A DNA stretch of 16,876 nt from Melampsora larici-populina 98AG31 (GCF_000204055.1 NW_006768788.1:1171500-1188375); one strand, 5' to 3'; numbered from the stretch's first letter, positions 1-9,513 are shown. Numbers and translations are program-made. The notes: generated by a model from the letters alone, not told the origin.

Positions 1-49
1 GCAAGAACTGGTATAAACATGGTCCAGATATGCATCGGACATTATTGAA

Positions 50-1307
50 ATGGACAGGGCAAAGAATCGGCCAATATTTACAAACGACAGCCCTGTACCA
101 ACTAAACCTGTGTTGTCTGAGGAAGATCCAGTATACGTCTTCGATCTCTCTTCTAATCCGACGTTTCCCAAAGATTTACCGTCCAGCCGTCGATCATCTC
201 CTGCCAGGAGCAATCGAGGTGGTGAACAAGAACAAATTAACAATGCCCAGAAAGCACGTGACCTTCTGGACCGTCAAAATGGTTCTCAACGCCAAAGATC
301 TTTTTCTCCTTTTGAACAAAGAATTCAGCCTGAAAAAAAAAGTCATAAAGAAGTGCATGATGAAGAAGAAGATGAATCAGAATCAAAGAAGAAGAAAATG
401 CAGAAGTCGTGGGACTGGGTTGAAAGAATCGATACTGGTCCGACTGCTACGGAAAACTGTTCCAAAAGTGCTATCCTCTTTGCCAAAGCAGTTCGAGGAT
501 ATGCTCCAAATTTATCAAAAGCCGTTGAAGGATTCAACGACAGAGTTAAACCAGCTAATTTCCCATCTAATCTTTCAAAAGAACTGCTTCAAGGAAAATA
601 TATTGATCTTAGAAGAGTCAAATGGGAATCATGGCTGAGAAGAAAGGCATGGCAACTAATCTCATCGTGGCCGGAAAAGATAAAGATATCGAATTACAGA
701 ACAAGAAAGCAACTAGTAAGCTGGTCGATTCTCAAGAGTGGTTCTATTATTTCGATATCCTCCAAAAAACATACCAAGAAGCCTTTCCTAGCTATTACAA
801 GTTCTTTCTTAAATATGCTAATTACATCAAAGACGAATTCATGCAAGATGGTATCAGAGCGGATTGGATTTGTGTGGCAAACTACGATGCAGCACTACGG
901 AGCCAATTTGCTATCAGGAGAGATGTATCGTTTGCTGACTGGAATCACGAGAGCCTGGGGACCATCAGAACCAGGCACATGCAGAAAGCATACGACGACA
1001 ATTTTCAAGGAAGTTCTTCAATGGCTTCTACGAGTGCTCAACCATACACTCAAACATCTCAACGGCCTTCTTCCCAACGTCCGAAACAAAGTTTTCAAAA
1101 TCGAGGATCTCCGGCAAAAGTTCATAATTCGCCGAATTATTACAACTCTAATTTCAAACATCGGGGGATACACGAGGTCGAGGATTCCGAAGGTCTTAAA
1201 GTACATGAACAGTTCTGTTTTGCACACAATCTTGGAGAATGCAAACTTAAGAAGAGCTGCCCCCGCATCCATCTTTGTGTTGGTTTGATTCTCATAATTT
1301 TTCTTAG
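50..1307 (+). pseudogene. DIRS gag-like protein with zinc knuckle, frameshifted
   Basis: The reading starts at the ATG at 50, shortly after an in-frame stop at 14-16. The first part is charged and Ser-rich (KKKK tract, DEEEDESES) and then becomes helical; it runs in one frame to about 615-640. There the coding sense moves to another frame (from about 622), which continues through an aromatic helical part (motifs EWFYYFDIL, SYYKFFLKYANYI) and a Ser/Gln-rich linker. It ends in a CCCHC knuckle at 1216-1278 with spacing C-x7-C-x5-C-x3-H-x-C. A second probable frameshift lies near 1280-1287, since the Cys/His-like continuation DSHNFS is in a third frame ending at 1305-1307. In related elements this protein forms the particle and binds nucleic acid. 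Call by position, knuckle and composition; exact lesion positions are inferred. Confidence 0.7.
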
Positions 1308-1562
1308 AAATTTCTTCAATTTCCCTAGACTTTATCTGACGTATGAGTATGTTTTCTCAGAACGTCAAAAATTGCAGACAAGATCACAAAGGATGTGATC
1401 ATGTATGAGGGAGAGGAATCTCAAGATTCTAATGCCTGCAATGCTGATGAAGGGTTGGTATTTCTAAAAAAATTTTGATAAGAATTGAGATTAGTCTTTT
1501 TTAGTTACTGACAACTGTGTTATATTGTCAGAACGACCACCAACGTAAAGGAAGACACCAAA

Positions 1563-3437
1563 ATGAGTTTGCCTGATGAAAATATTTCTCAAAAGTTCCT
1601 TCGAGGGTATGTATGGGACGGTGTCAACCAACCAGGATCTTCTCCAGCAATCGAGTCCAGTCTTTATGCTCGACCTTTTCCGGATGCGCCTCCACTTTCT
1701 GAGGATACCGACGCTATTCTGGTTCTGAAGCAATTTCCACATTTGTTTAAGATCATAACCCCAATTAACGCAGACAAATTAGAAACGTTGCTGGTCAACC
1801 ATCCGAATCAGCCTTTTGTGAAGCCGGTCCTCAAAGGTTTACGAATAGGTTTTTGGCCCAGTTCTTCAATTCCGTCATCAGAAATTATAGATGGACCGAA
1901 CCACGTATCTTGTGAAGAACATCAACAGCTGTTAGATGATCAATGCCAAGAAGAGGTCGATAAAGGTAGATATTTGGAAGAGTTTACAATTCTACTTCCA
2001 GGAATGAAAGTAATTCCTTTGTTGATGACATCTAAAAAAGATTCGGTAAAAATGCGCGTATGTTCGAACATGAGCGCAGGACGTCCTTCACCTAATGACT
2101 TGATTGATAAAGATAACATTCCAGTCGCATATGATTCATTGAAAACATTTATTCCTTATTTGATTCAGATGAAGAAAGAATTTGGAGAGGTGGTTTTATT
2201 CAAATCAGATGTGGAAGGCGCCTTTCGAATTATCCCTCTACACTTTCAATATCAGATGCGTCAAATTATCAAGATCAAAGGTAAAAAGAAAAGAGTTGAT
2301 CATAATTTAACTTTCGGATCATCAGCTTCTCCTCATATCTGGTGCGGAGTTTTTTCGTTAGTATTATGGATTGCGGAATTTATTTTTGGTATAAAGTATA
2401 TGAACAATATGATGGATGACGTGTGGGCTGTTTGTTCGAAAAAACACTTTGTGAAATTCAAGGATCATTTAATTCCTCTTCCTCAAGCGAAATTGCTAAA
2501 TTTGTTTGATATTTTAGGCATTCCATGGGTTTGGAAAAAACAATTACATGGTCCAATACTGGAAATAATTGGTCATATAGTAGATTCAGAAAGTATGATA
2601 ATGTGTTTACATCAAGACAAGAAGACTCATTTAATAGAAACACTTCAAGACTTTGTCTCAAAACCGAAACATTCATTAAAAGATTGGCAATCAATTTTAG
2701 GACACGCGTCATGGGCATGTACATCTATGCCATGGGGAAGATTTGCGTTGCAAAGTCTATATGAAAAATCAGGGAATAAGTCACATTGTTTTCTTCAGAT
2801 TCCACTGAATAAAGAAAATCAAAAAGATTTACGTTGGTTAATTGATTTTTTCAAGAAGAGTGATGGTATTTTATTGTTAGAATCGTTAAGGTGGAATCTT
2901 TCGGATGCGGATGAAAACTTCTATACCGACGCTTGCATGACCGGGATCGGTATTTGGGATGTTAATCAAAACATCGGTAATTATTTCGTGTTACCACCTC
3001 CGGCGCGAAACATCTATTGGGCTGAATTGCTAGGGGTAATTTTGGCGGTTAAAATTGGCATTGCAAGAGGGTCTAAGCGTATTTTTATACATTCTGATTC
3101 TAGGAATGTAGTGGATTTGTTCAAGTCTCATGCACCTAACAAGATAGTTCGTCCTTTGTTTAGTCATTGCGTCAAACATTTGGTTGAACCGGGAGCAAAT
3201 GTGAAAGTCATGCACATTTCAGCCGACGATAATTCAACAGCCGATGCTCTTTCATGTCAAAAGTCAATTTTAAGTCCTGAGAAGTTGGAAGTCCTGTGTC
3301 ATGCAGTCAACGTATCGTCGATAAACTATTTGAACATCAAAACTTCGCTTTCCTGTGGTGGTCAAGCTGCAAATTTAGATACTTTCGATCCATCTTCTCG
3401 GATATGGCTAAATCCAAATCAAAGAAAGTTATGTTAA
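1563..3437 (+). CDS. DIRS reverse transcriptase-RNase H polyprotein, uninterrupted
   Basis: A 624-residue open frame starts at the ATG at 1563. Reverse transcriptase: a template/primer region around residues 150-200 (RVCSNMSAG, then SPNDLI), motif A with Asp216 in KSDVEGAF, motif B-like GSSASP at 252-257, and the polymerase box MMDD at 283-286 where most families have YxDD. Both catalytic Asp are kept. The RNase H domain follows with the expected acidic set: Asp456 (FYTDACMTG), Glu488 (YWAELLGV), Asp512 (IHSDSRNVV) and Asp561 (NSTADALS). Together these copy element RNA into DNA and remove the RNA strand. The 3' end overlaps the start of the recombinase frame by 34 bases. It is the only intact frame of the element. 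The last 40 or so residues resemble nothing I know and may be read differently. Confidence 0.93.
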   Translation: MSLPDENISQKFLRGYVWDGVNQPGSSPAIESSLYARPFPDAPPLSEDTDAILVLKQFPHLFKIITPINADKLETLLVNHPNQPFVKPVLKGLRIGFWPSSSIPSSEIIDGPNHVSCEEHQQLLDDQCQEEVDKGRYLEEFTILLPGMKVIPLLMTSKKDSVKMRVCSNMSAGRPSPNDLIDKDNIPVAYDSLKTFIPYLIQMKKEFGEVVLFKSDVEGAFRIIPLHFQYQMRQIIKIKGKKKRVDHNLTFGSSASPHIWCGVFSLVLWIAEFIFGIKYMNNMMDDVWAVCSKKHFVKFKDHLIPLPQAKLLNLFDILGIPWVWKKQLHGPILEIIGHIVDSESMIMCLHQDKKTHLIETLQDFVSKPKHSLKDWQSILGHASWACTSMPWGRFALQSLYEKSGNKSHCFLQIPLNKENQKDLRWLIDFFKKSDGILLLESLRWNLSDADENFYTDACMTGIGIWDVNQNIGNYFVLPPPARNIYWAELLGVILAVKIGIARGSKRIFIHSDSRNVVDLFKSHAPNKIVRPLFSHCVKHLVEPGANVKVMHISADDNSTADALSCQKSILSPEKLEVLCHAVNVSSINYLNIKTSLSCGGQAANLDTFDPSSRIWLNPNQRKLC

Positions 3438-4421
3438 ACATCAGTATTGAAGAATTGCGGAAGCTATCGGTCCAAGATCGACGATTGACTATTGCTCCAA
3501 GATCTTTAGAGAAAATACAAATCTGGTTTTAGATGCTTTGCAAAATTTTGTTCTCATTTTCATTCTCCTTTTATTCCGAATAAACAAAACTTATGTGAAT
3601 TTATTACATGTTATAGTCGAATGATATCTCCAAGATCGGTCAGGATTTATTTAGTTGGTATCAGTTACATTTTTAGGTTAGAATTTCCAACGGTTATATG
3701 TGAAGTGCATCATCAAGAAGTCAAAGACACAATGAAGTTCTGTATCAAAAACTTTTTGAAACCAGTGATTCGAAAAAACCCACTTACGGTCGAACATATT
3801 GAATTGGTTGTGTCTAAGTCATCTTCTTCTTTAGATGATAAACTCTTTTTAGCTTTGTTAGGTGTGGGCTTTGGTGGCTTACACAGATTAGGAGAACTAA
3901 CAGTTCCAGATTCAAAAAAGTTTTTCGACTCTAGGAAATTAATTCTTCGATCGTCTTTGAAATTCTCCCTTTGCAAGAAATTTGTCCAATATCATTTGCC
4001 ATATTCAAAAGGCGATACGAATTTTTTAGGAGCTCCTGTTATTATTCAGAAATTTCACAATTCATCAGCTTGTCCGATTGGTTCATTGAAAGCTTATTTA
4101 CAAGCAAGAGACGAAGAATACATAACTTTGAAAGAACTTTTTCTAACGTCAGAAGGAATTCCGCCTTCTCGAACTTAGTTTTTAACACGTTTTCATAGTC
4201 ATTTTGACAAATCCTTTTCTGGACATTCATTATGTTCCGGTGGTGCTACAGCATTAGCTCAAGCAGGCGCTAATATGGATTACATTAAAAGTGCGGGACG
4301 CTGGTCGTCAGAAGCTTTCTTGATTTACGTCCGAGGTCATGTTGCGTTACGATTACCAGAAAATCAGAATCACGTAATTGGACATGCGTCTCACGTGGGA
4401 TCTAGAGTTTCGTTTTCTTAG
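3404..4421 (+). pseudogene. DIRS tyrosine recombinase, broken by frameshift and stop
   Basis: The likely start is the ATG at 3404, overlapping the end of the upstream frame. The first block (MAKSKSKK onward) runs to about 3507. The coding sense then shifts frame near 3507-3513 and continues (KSGFRCFAKFC) to an in-frame TAG at 4176-4178. After that stop the same frame stays open to the TAG at 4419-4421. Box I is present (GLHRLGEL, first catalytic Arg). After the stop, box II reads GHSLCSGGAT where relatives usually have H-x-x-R, so the second catalytic Arg appears to be Cys. The GRWSS tryptophan and the tyrosine of FLIYVRG (nucleophile) remain. The enzyme would insert a circular DNA intermediate without a target duplication. 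Family clear; inactivity is inferred from three lesions. Confidence 0.85.
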
Positions 4422-4696
4422 TGAGTCTTTAGATTCATTGTTTCTTGAGACAGGTCAATGGTTCTTAGGCCTCTGTCTTAAAAAGTTTATCACTGGTCAA
4501 TGGTATTTTTATACCTCTGTGATGGTTATTGTTCGATTTTATATTGGTTTTTATACCATGATTTTGGGTGTCTCCATTATGATTGGATACTGATAAATTG
4601 TCTTATGTTTTTTGAAAGAACTCTCCTACGTCACCACTCTGCTATACGGTTTGTAGGCGGGTCGGAGAGGGATTATTTTTTGAAGCAATTTATTTA

Positions 4697-4718
4697 CCCT
4701 AGGCAACCTAGCCTAGGG
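4697..4718. repeat. Perfect 8-bp inverted repeat, 6-base loop
   Basis: CCCTAGGC at 4697-4704 pairs with GCCTAGGG at 4711-4718 around the loop AACCTA. It lies in the element's 3' non-coding tail and is far more GC-rich than its surroundings. It may belong to the terminal repeat or form an RNA hairpin. Confidence 0.7.
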
Positions 4719-4751
4719 AATTCACCCAAACACACTCTTTTCTATTTTCCT

Positions 4752-4771
4752 TTAGTATTTTTTAATACTAA
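4752..4771. repeat. Perfect 8-bp inverted repeat, TTTT loop
   Basis: TTAGTATT (4752-4759) and AATACTAA (4764-4771) flank four T residues. It follows the GC-rich hairpin by 33 bases; together they make a compact structured block near the presumed 3' end of the retrotransposon. Confidence 0.65.
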
Positions 4772-4850
4772 GTTTTGTAAGTTTTATGTTCCACATTTCT
4801 ATCAGATCTTCAGAATCATCTTTTTCAATACACCTTAGTATGAGTCAATG

Positions 4851-5764
4851 TGTTTGAAGTCAAAATCATGGTCATAGTAGATTGATGGGGCTTGATGATA
4901 TACTTACCAATCATTTTTAATGAATGTTCACTTTGAAGATGAGTTTTCACTTCAGTACATAGATCCCAGTTTCAAGAATAAGAATGACAATGTGGAATTT
5001 ATTGCTTTGTAATCTAACTATGTATAGAAGCCATGCTGCCATACCCAATAATCAGGTTACATGATGGAGATCTAGGCAGCCATTTCACTTTTCTTTCCAA
5101 GGCACCAGACTTGAAATTCAATGGAATCACTGATCAGACTGAGCCTACAGTTTTCTGTACAATTCAAATGCACATCCTTTGTGCAGTATTAACAAGAAAG
5201 ATGCCTTGGATTGACTAATCTGAGGTTTCCTTATAAGAATCAGATGCTTGATTACCATCAGATACAAGTGTCCAATTAATCCATCTGAGGCAATCTTTGG
5301 GTCCAAAGAAAGCCTTGCATCATTTCCTCACATACCCAGTCCCCCAGTCCAAGGGAAGTTGAAACCCATACCTGAGGATACCTTTGATTTTCCAATGCAA
5401 GGTATCTTTGCTAACAGTGCAGTGAATCAACTTTTTCTCTGAAAGAATAACTTACAACTTCATTTACATACTTGATTTCTTCAACTTTTCAATCCACATG
5501 TATATATAAATCTTTCTCATTCAAACCTTACAAAAACTAAACCACCCATCACCAAATCATCAATAAATAAAAAAGCTACAAATCAAATTAACTTATTACT
5601 GATATATATATATATATAAACGAATCAAATCATCAACTTGGCTATACTCTTTCACTTTTTTTAAAGAAACTCATATAATATCTTATAAGTACTCTTTGAA
5701 AGAAAATATACAAATCATCGTGTAAATAATTCCAAATTTACATTTGTAGAACAGAAACCAAACT
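4851..5764. other. Intergenic AT-rich stretch, no recognised gene
   Basis: Two short plus-strand open frames (5033-5218 and 5248-5442) begin with ATG, but neither product resembles a family I know and neither has exon-like splice context, so I do not call them. The part beyond about 5450 becomes very AT-rich and holds an (AT)n run at 5602-5618. It should contain the 3' untranslated part of the minus-strand gene that ends at 5765. Confidence 0.5.
5602..5618. repeat. AT dinucleotide microsatellite
   Basis: An uninterrupted alternation of A and T over 17 bases in the AT-rich region downstream of the ARMT1-like gene. Simple slippage repeat; no function implied. Confidence 0.8.
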
Positions 5765-7974
5765 TTACGGCTCTTGTTTTGAAAAACTAATCATTCCATA
5801 TCTATTTTTTAAAAAATCCAACCAATGCACCAAGACGATCAATTTCAACTTTCTTCTTGATTACATTCTCTTCCACAAATCGAACACTGAACTTACTTTC
5901 CATTAATTCTCCATTCAGGATCAGTTTCATCCATTTCTTTTTGTAATCCGTTTCTCAAACCTACAACCACATCAGCTTTACAAGTCCTATATATATATTA
6001 TAAAAACCCATGAAGAAAAAACCCATCAATCCATGATGCTCTTGAATTTTGGAAAAGAAAAAGCAAAAGAAAAGTTTAAATCACCTAAGTGAAAGTAAAT
6101 TAATCAAACTCTCTAAAGGTCCAATGGAATCTTCAAATCGAACGGTCGTTTCCCAATTCGCATCACCCGTTAATTTTCGATAATTCAAATCTCCTTTAAA
6201 AATCACTAAATCAGATGACTTTAAATCTTTCCAAAGTTCTTGAGATTGGTTTGGTAAATCCCAAAATGGAAATGGACTTGTCCAAACTATTTAATCAGAT
6301 ACAAACCAACAAATCAACAAGAAAACCTTCAAAACCTTTAAGACTTGGTTCGTCTTTTAATTTCTTGAAAAACTATCCAAAAGATTTCTTATAAACATAC
6401 CAGATGTATATTCATGAGCGATTTCCCATTTCTTAGTCACAAAATGTTCTTTCCAACGTTTGACCAATGGTTCCAAGACTTCCACATCATTATACTCAAT
6501 CAAAGCTTCCAATAAACCTTTGATATCTTTTTCCATCACATCACTGACAAACCTAAGAAACGAAGGGTTTCGAGAAACCGTTCTTTTCAATGATCAGATG
6601 AATAGAAGTGAAAGTGATCAATGAATGTGATGGGTTTCTTACCATGGGATATCTTTGGGATGAAAAACTACTTTGGTAGCGAAAGGAGAAATCGAAATGA
6701 ACCCTATTACCAAACCGAATGTTACTCAAGTCAATCAAACATCAAAAAACCAAACGATCATCAACTCTATCCGAACACTTACAATCAGCAAGTACAAGAT
6801 CAGTAAAAAGTTCAAACCCAGCATTATCTAGTACGATATCAATCCGTTTGACGTCTTCATAACCGTTCTCTTTCTTGTGATTCAAGTTTTCATTCATTCT
6901 TTTGTAAAGCGTTTCAAAATCATCTTTTAAAATTCTTGAACTATCTGAACGATTTTCAGATTGTAATTCATAAATCGCTTCTGATGAGATCGTAGGTAAC
7001 AAACTTAAATCCTATCAACCCCCCCAAAAAAACAAAGAGGTAAAAAGGTTAATGACATCTATGAAGAGTAAGAGAAAAGGGTTTTTTTGTGTTCGAAAAA
7101 GATGATCACTGACAGTTGCATTACCCCATAATGAAGCCAGAAGAAATCCTCGAAAACTGGTACGTAATTGATCTTCATTGATTGGGTCAAGGTTGGAAAT
7201 ACTAAGATTAAGGGTAGTAGCTAATTTAAGAATGGCGGGAAATGATGCTTGAAGACATGACGTTTTCGGTTCATGGAATGGGTCATAGGTTTTCCAATGT
7301 TCAGAACTCATGAAAAAACTATTCAATCGTCGGTATCTATTTCCCTCCCCCCAAAAGAACCACAGTCAAGTCAGTGATATGTCTTGTTTTAAGATCGAAA
7401 TGAATGTCATCTTACAAATAACATTCGGCAAACTGGTTTGAAAATGGTCATATGATTTGGATTAGTTCAAGAACCATGTGTACTTTAGAAATTGAAGGTA
7501 GAGGTCAACAAACCAGCCAAGAAGCAGTAAACCAAGTCGATTTATTTGCAGCCTTTGCTTTTTTAAGTTCTTCATTATACAATACTAAATTTTGACCACC
7601 GTCATCGATGATCGGTCTAAGGATTTCAAGCATACAAAAGGCATCATGAGAATCAAATCAAGCCAATCCAAAAGATTGAAATGAATGATGACGAACCCAA
7701 GTTCTTTATCTCTAGCACATTGATATTTAAGTTCCGAAATTTGACTAATGATCAACTTTCCATGTTTTAATTTATCATTTTGATGATCACCTCCTTCATC
7801 TAAAAGTGAATTATTGATTTTCACCATTCTATCAATTATATTGGTTAAGATCATAGGCCATCTTTTGATGGTCGATTGGTATGCAAACGTATTGGGATTA
7901 GATGCTGAATAAGGTTCGATCGAGAACCGAACCGGTGGTTGGTATGATGAATTTGGAAATCGGGTGGTAGTCAT
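5765..7974 (-). CDS. ARMT1: DUF89/ARMT1-type damage-control phosphatase (YMR027W-like), 10 exons
   Basis: Exons in transcript order: 7697-7974, 7514-7616, 7416-7432, 7114-7336, 6783-7011, 6643-6703, 6401-6552, 6085-6286, 5897-5986, 5765-5801. They total 1,392 bases, an in-frame 463-residue protein; the yeast and human relatives have about 470 and 440. All nine introns (79-114 bp) are GT-AG. Family hallmarks: RWPMILTNIID near residue 40, WLFAECYLYRR, SLWGNATDLSL, the metal-binding LDNAGFELFTDL (Asp269, Asn270), HPKDIPWFVSD (Asp308), FKGDLNYRKLTGD (about 384-396), LSLRTCKADV, and a C-terminal GKYGMISF. This family holds a divalent metal and dephosphorylates sugar phosphates and other damaged or surplus phosphometabolites; an earlier claim is protein-glutamate methylation. 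Cytosolic: no signal or membrane segment. The ATG at 7974 fits the yeast N-terminus; an upstream extension is possible. Confident in family and most junctions. Confidence 0.92.
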
Positions 7975-8004
7975 TATTAAAGGTGAAAGATGAAGCTTAG
8001 GTGG

Positions 8005-8263
8005 TCTGTTGAAGGTTTCGGGAAAGATGGTGACTGGATTAGTTTTTTCTTTTTTGATAAGTTGATCGATTTGAATGAAAAGAAGGCTTCTTGACCCACT
8101 TTTTTAATGAATGGATGATTTTAGGGTTCAAGATCAGAGGTGCAGATGTGATTGAGTTTGAAGAATGAAGATGATGGGACAAAGGTGAAGGAGAACGAGA
8201 AGGAGTTGGATATTCTGAAGTTGAATGAAGCTGATAATGCTGAAGTTGTTGTTGATGTAACAT
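8005..8263 (-). other. Possible alternative 5' exon of the ARMT1-like gene
   Basis: An ATG at 8263 opens a Ser/Pro/His-rich frame. If a GT donor at 8099 is joined to an AG ending at 8006, a 94-bp intron with a CTAAT branch-like motif is removed, and the frame runs without a stop through 8005 into the DUF89 exon. This would add 65 residues (528 in total). A TATA-like AATATATATTTA lies at 8328-8339, about 65 bases before that ATG. Against it: the family normally lacks such an extension, and the ATG at 7974 already gives the usual length. It may also be leader RNA. Confidence 0.35.
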
Positions 8264-8489
8264 TTTAAATTACAATCCAATTGAACGATAATGTATAAAG
8301 AGATACAATTTTCAAGTTAAAAAGCAGAATATATATTTAAGTAAGAAAAGGGTTCAAGATTAAAAGTCAGTTAATAGTTCAAATTCAACTTCAACTTCAA
8401 TTTACAATCTTTATCCAACCTCCAAAGGGCGCACTCACTGCGGTGCTCACACTGCGATCGATCGATGGATCATTAAAACACTTCAATCA
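8264..8489 (-). promoter_or_regulatory. Presumed promoter of the ARMT1-like gene
   Basis: No coding frame. A TATA-like AATATATATTTA sits at 8328-8339, and short imperfect TTCAA/CTTCAA repeats lie at about 8378-8402. A GATCGATCGAT palindrome lies near 8456-8466, just before the TIR element. Assignment is by position. Confidence 0.4.
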
Positions 8490-8606
8490 GAGCATCCGCA
8501 CTCGTGCGGTAAATCGCGTGCGGTAAGGTAAAATTTACCGCAACTGCGGGGCCTTTCCCACACTGGTGAGAAATTAGGCCCGCGGTAGTTAACTTTTGAT
8601 CGATTT

Positions 8607-8644
8607 GCGTTAGCGAATCGGTAAATTTACCGATTGGCTAACGC
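8607..8644. repeat. 38-bp near-perfect palindrome inside the TIR element
   Basis: Two 19-base arms (8607-8625 and 8626-8644) pair with a single mismatch and no loop. The arms begin GCGTTAGC and end GGTAAA. Such a cruciform is typical of subterminal regions of foldback or MITE elements. Confidence 0.85.
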
Positions 8645-8689
8645 ATGTGGTAGCCAAATTACCAGCCCCCTCTTCACTTCTCAAGCACA

Positions 8690-8713
8690 CCAACTTGCCA
8701 ACTTGCCAACTTG
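8690..8713. repeat. Tandem repeat, three copies of CCAACTTG
   Basis: Three perfect 8-bp units in a row at 8690, 8698 and 8706, followed by related CAACT motifs (GACTCAACTCC). Located inside the TIR element, just past its left structured end. Confidence 0.85.
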
Positions 8714-9432
8714 ACTCAACTCCGACTCAACTCCTCTTGATTCCTCTCGACTCAAAACACCCGACTTAAGAATCAATGGAGACCCGACTGTCTTCTAATT
8801 CATCAAACTAATGGGTATGTCTGGTTTCTTACTGTATGATTCTCTTTATCCAACATTGATTAAGATTGTTCTACTTTACATGTGATTATATATATGTTCA
8901 TTGAGATTTTGGATTTATCAATATCGAATTGGGTTTAAAAGGGTTTTAGATCAAAGTGGATCAATTTCTGATCGTTTGTTTTGATTTTAGAAGGTTTTGA
9001 ACATGTCTTGTCGTTTGGATTGACTTCAAAAGGATTTGAAAAATAGATATCACATTCAACTGTAGAGGGGAACTATGCAAAAGGGTCTTCATTATCTGCA
9101 TTTCTTTTCAAATTCTCAATGGTCTTCAACATGACAACTTTTAATTGATGGTGCAATGAATTTTTGTTTGCTTGTCTACAAACCTCTCTGTGCCAACCAT
9201 CCAGTGGTGATGAGATCTCAAGTTACTCTCAAATGAACTTCCCTGTCCCAAAGCTCTTCTTCCCTGGCAGGGATCGCTTGAAATGCACTGATTGACTGAA
9301 AAGTCGATTGATTTTTTTGTTTGGTATATTTTGAGTCTGTAAACTCTGCATCAGTGTGGAAACTCAAATTACCTCTCAAGTTAGTTAACTACCGTGCAGG
9401 TAATTTTGGCACGAGTGTGAAATTTGGTCACG

Positions 9433-9452
9433 TTAAGTAATTTTTTACTTAA
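9433..9452. repeat. Perfect 8-bp inverted repeat in the right part of the TIR element
   Basis: TTAAGTAA (9433-9440) and TTACTTAA (9445-9452) surround TTTT. It mirrors the hairpin-rich left end of the same element. Confidence 0.75.
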
Positions 9453-9513
9453 TGTAGAGGTTGTTACCGCACATGATCAAGTTAACAACCGCAAACGAGT
9501 GCGGATGCTCTCA

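Larger units (their letters stand above)
1..4850 (+). mobile_element. DIRS-like tyrosine-recombinase retrotransposon, degenerate copy
   Basis: Three coding blocks lie in the order gag, reverse transcriptase plus RNase H, tyrosine recombinase, all on the plus strand. That order, with a recombinase in place of a DDE integrase or a protease, is the hallmark of the DIRS order. The left end is outside or at the edge of the window: I see no terminal repeat before the first coding frame. The right end is uncertain; I place it near the end of a hairpin-rich non-coding tail. I see no methyltransferase domain, which many DIRS elements carry after the RNase H. gag and recombinase are broken while the reverse transcriptase frame is open, so this copy is not autonomous as read. 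Family is confident, boundaries are not. Confidence 0.85.
4422..4850 (+). other. Non-coding 3' tail of the DIRS element
   Basis: Pyrimidine- and AT-rich DNA after the recombinase stop, without a credible coding frame. It contains a 10-base direct repeat (GGTCAATGGT at 4453-4462 and 4495-4504) and two hairpin-forming inverted repeats. In DIRS elements this zone normally carries the terminal and internal complementary sequences used for circle formation; I cannot demonstrate such pairing because the left end is not in view. Confidence 0.4.
8490..9510. mobile_element. Non-autonomous TIR DNA transposon (MITE-like, 1,021 bp)
   Basis: The left end begins GAGCATCCGCACTCG (8490-8504) and the right end is its exact reverse complement (9496-9510); beyond 15 bp the match continues imperfectly through GCGGT repeats. 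TCA flanks both sides (8487-8489 and 9511-9513), a plausible 3-bp target duplication as in PIF/Harbinger-like or CMC-like elements. An alternative reading is the longer direct repeat TCAGAGCAT (8487-8495, 9511-9519). No transposase frame is present. The subterminal parts are rich in GTGCGGTAA-like motifs and strong hairpins; the middle is ordinary AT-rich DNA. Superfamily not assigned. Confidence 0.8.

Noticed and set aside
30..638. 202-codon plus-strand open frame at the window start
   Set aside because: Overlaps the gag frame; its composition and lack of family motifs mark it as a shadow of gag.
4378..4838. Overlapping plus-strand frames after the recombinase
   Set aside because: Phe/Tyr/Leu-rich products of AT-rich DNA that overlap each other in different frames and match no DIRS protein; treated as the non-coding tail.
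5033..5442. Two short ATG-initiated frames in the intergenic region
   Set aside because: No recognised motif, no consistent splice extension joining them, and no support on the other strand.
5893..5895. TAA at the end of the ARMT1-like exon (reading NGK-stop)
   Set aside because: The stop lies within a GTAAGT donor. Splicing to 5801 gives GKYGMISF, which matches the C-terminus expected for the family, so the true stop is at 5765-5767.
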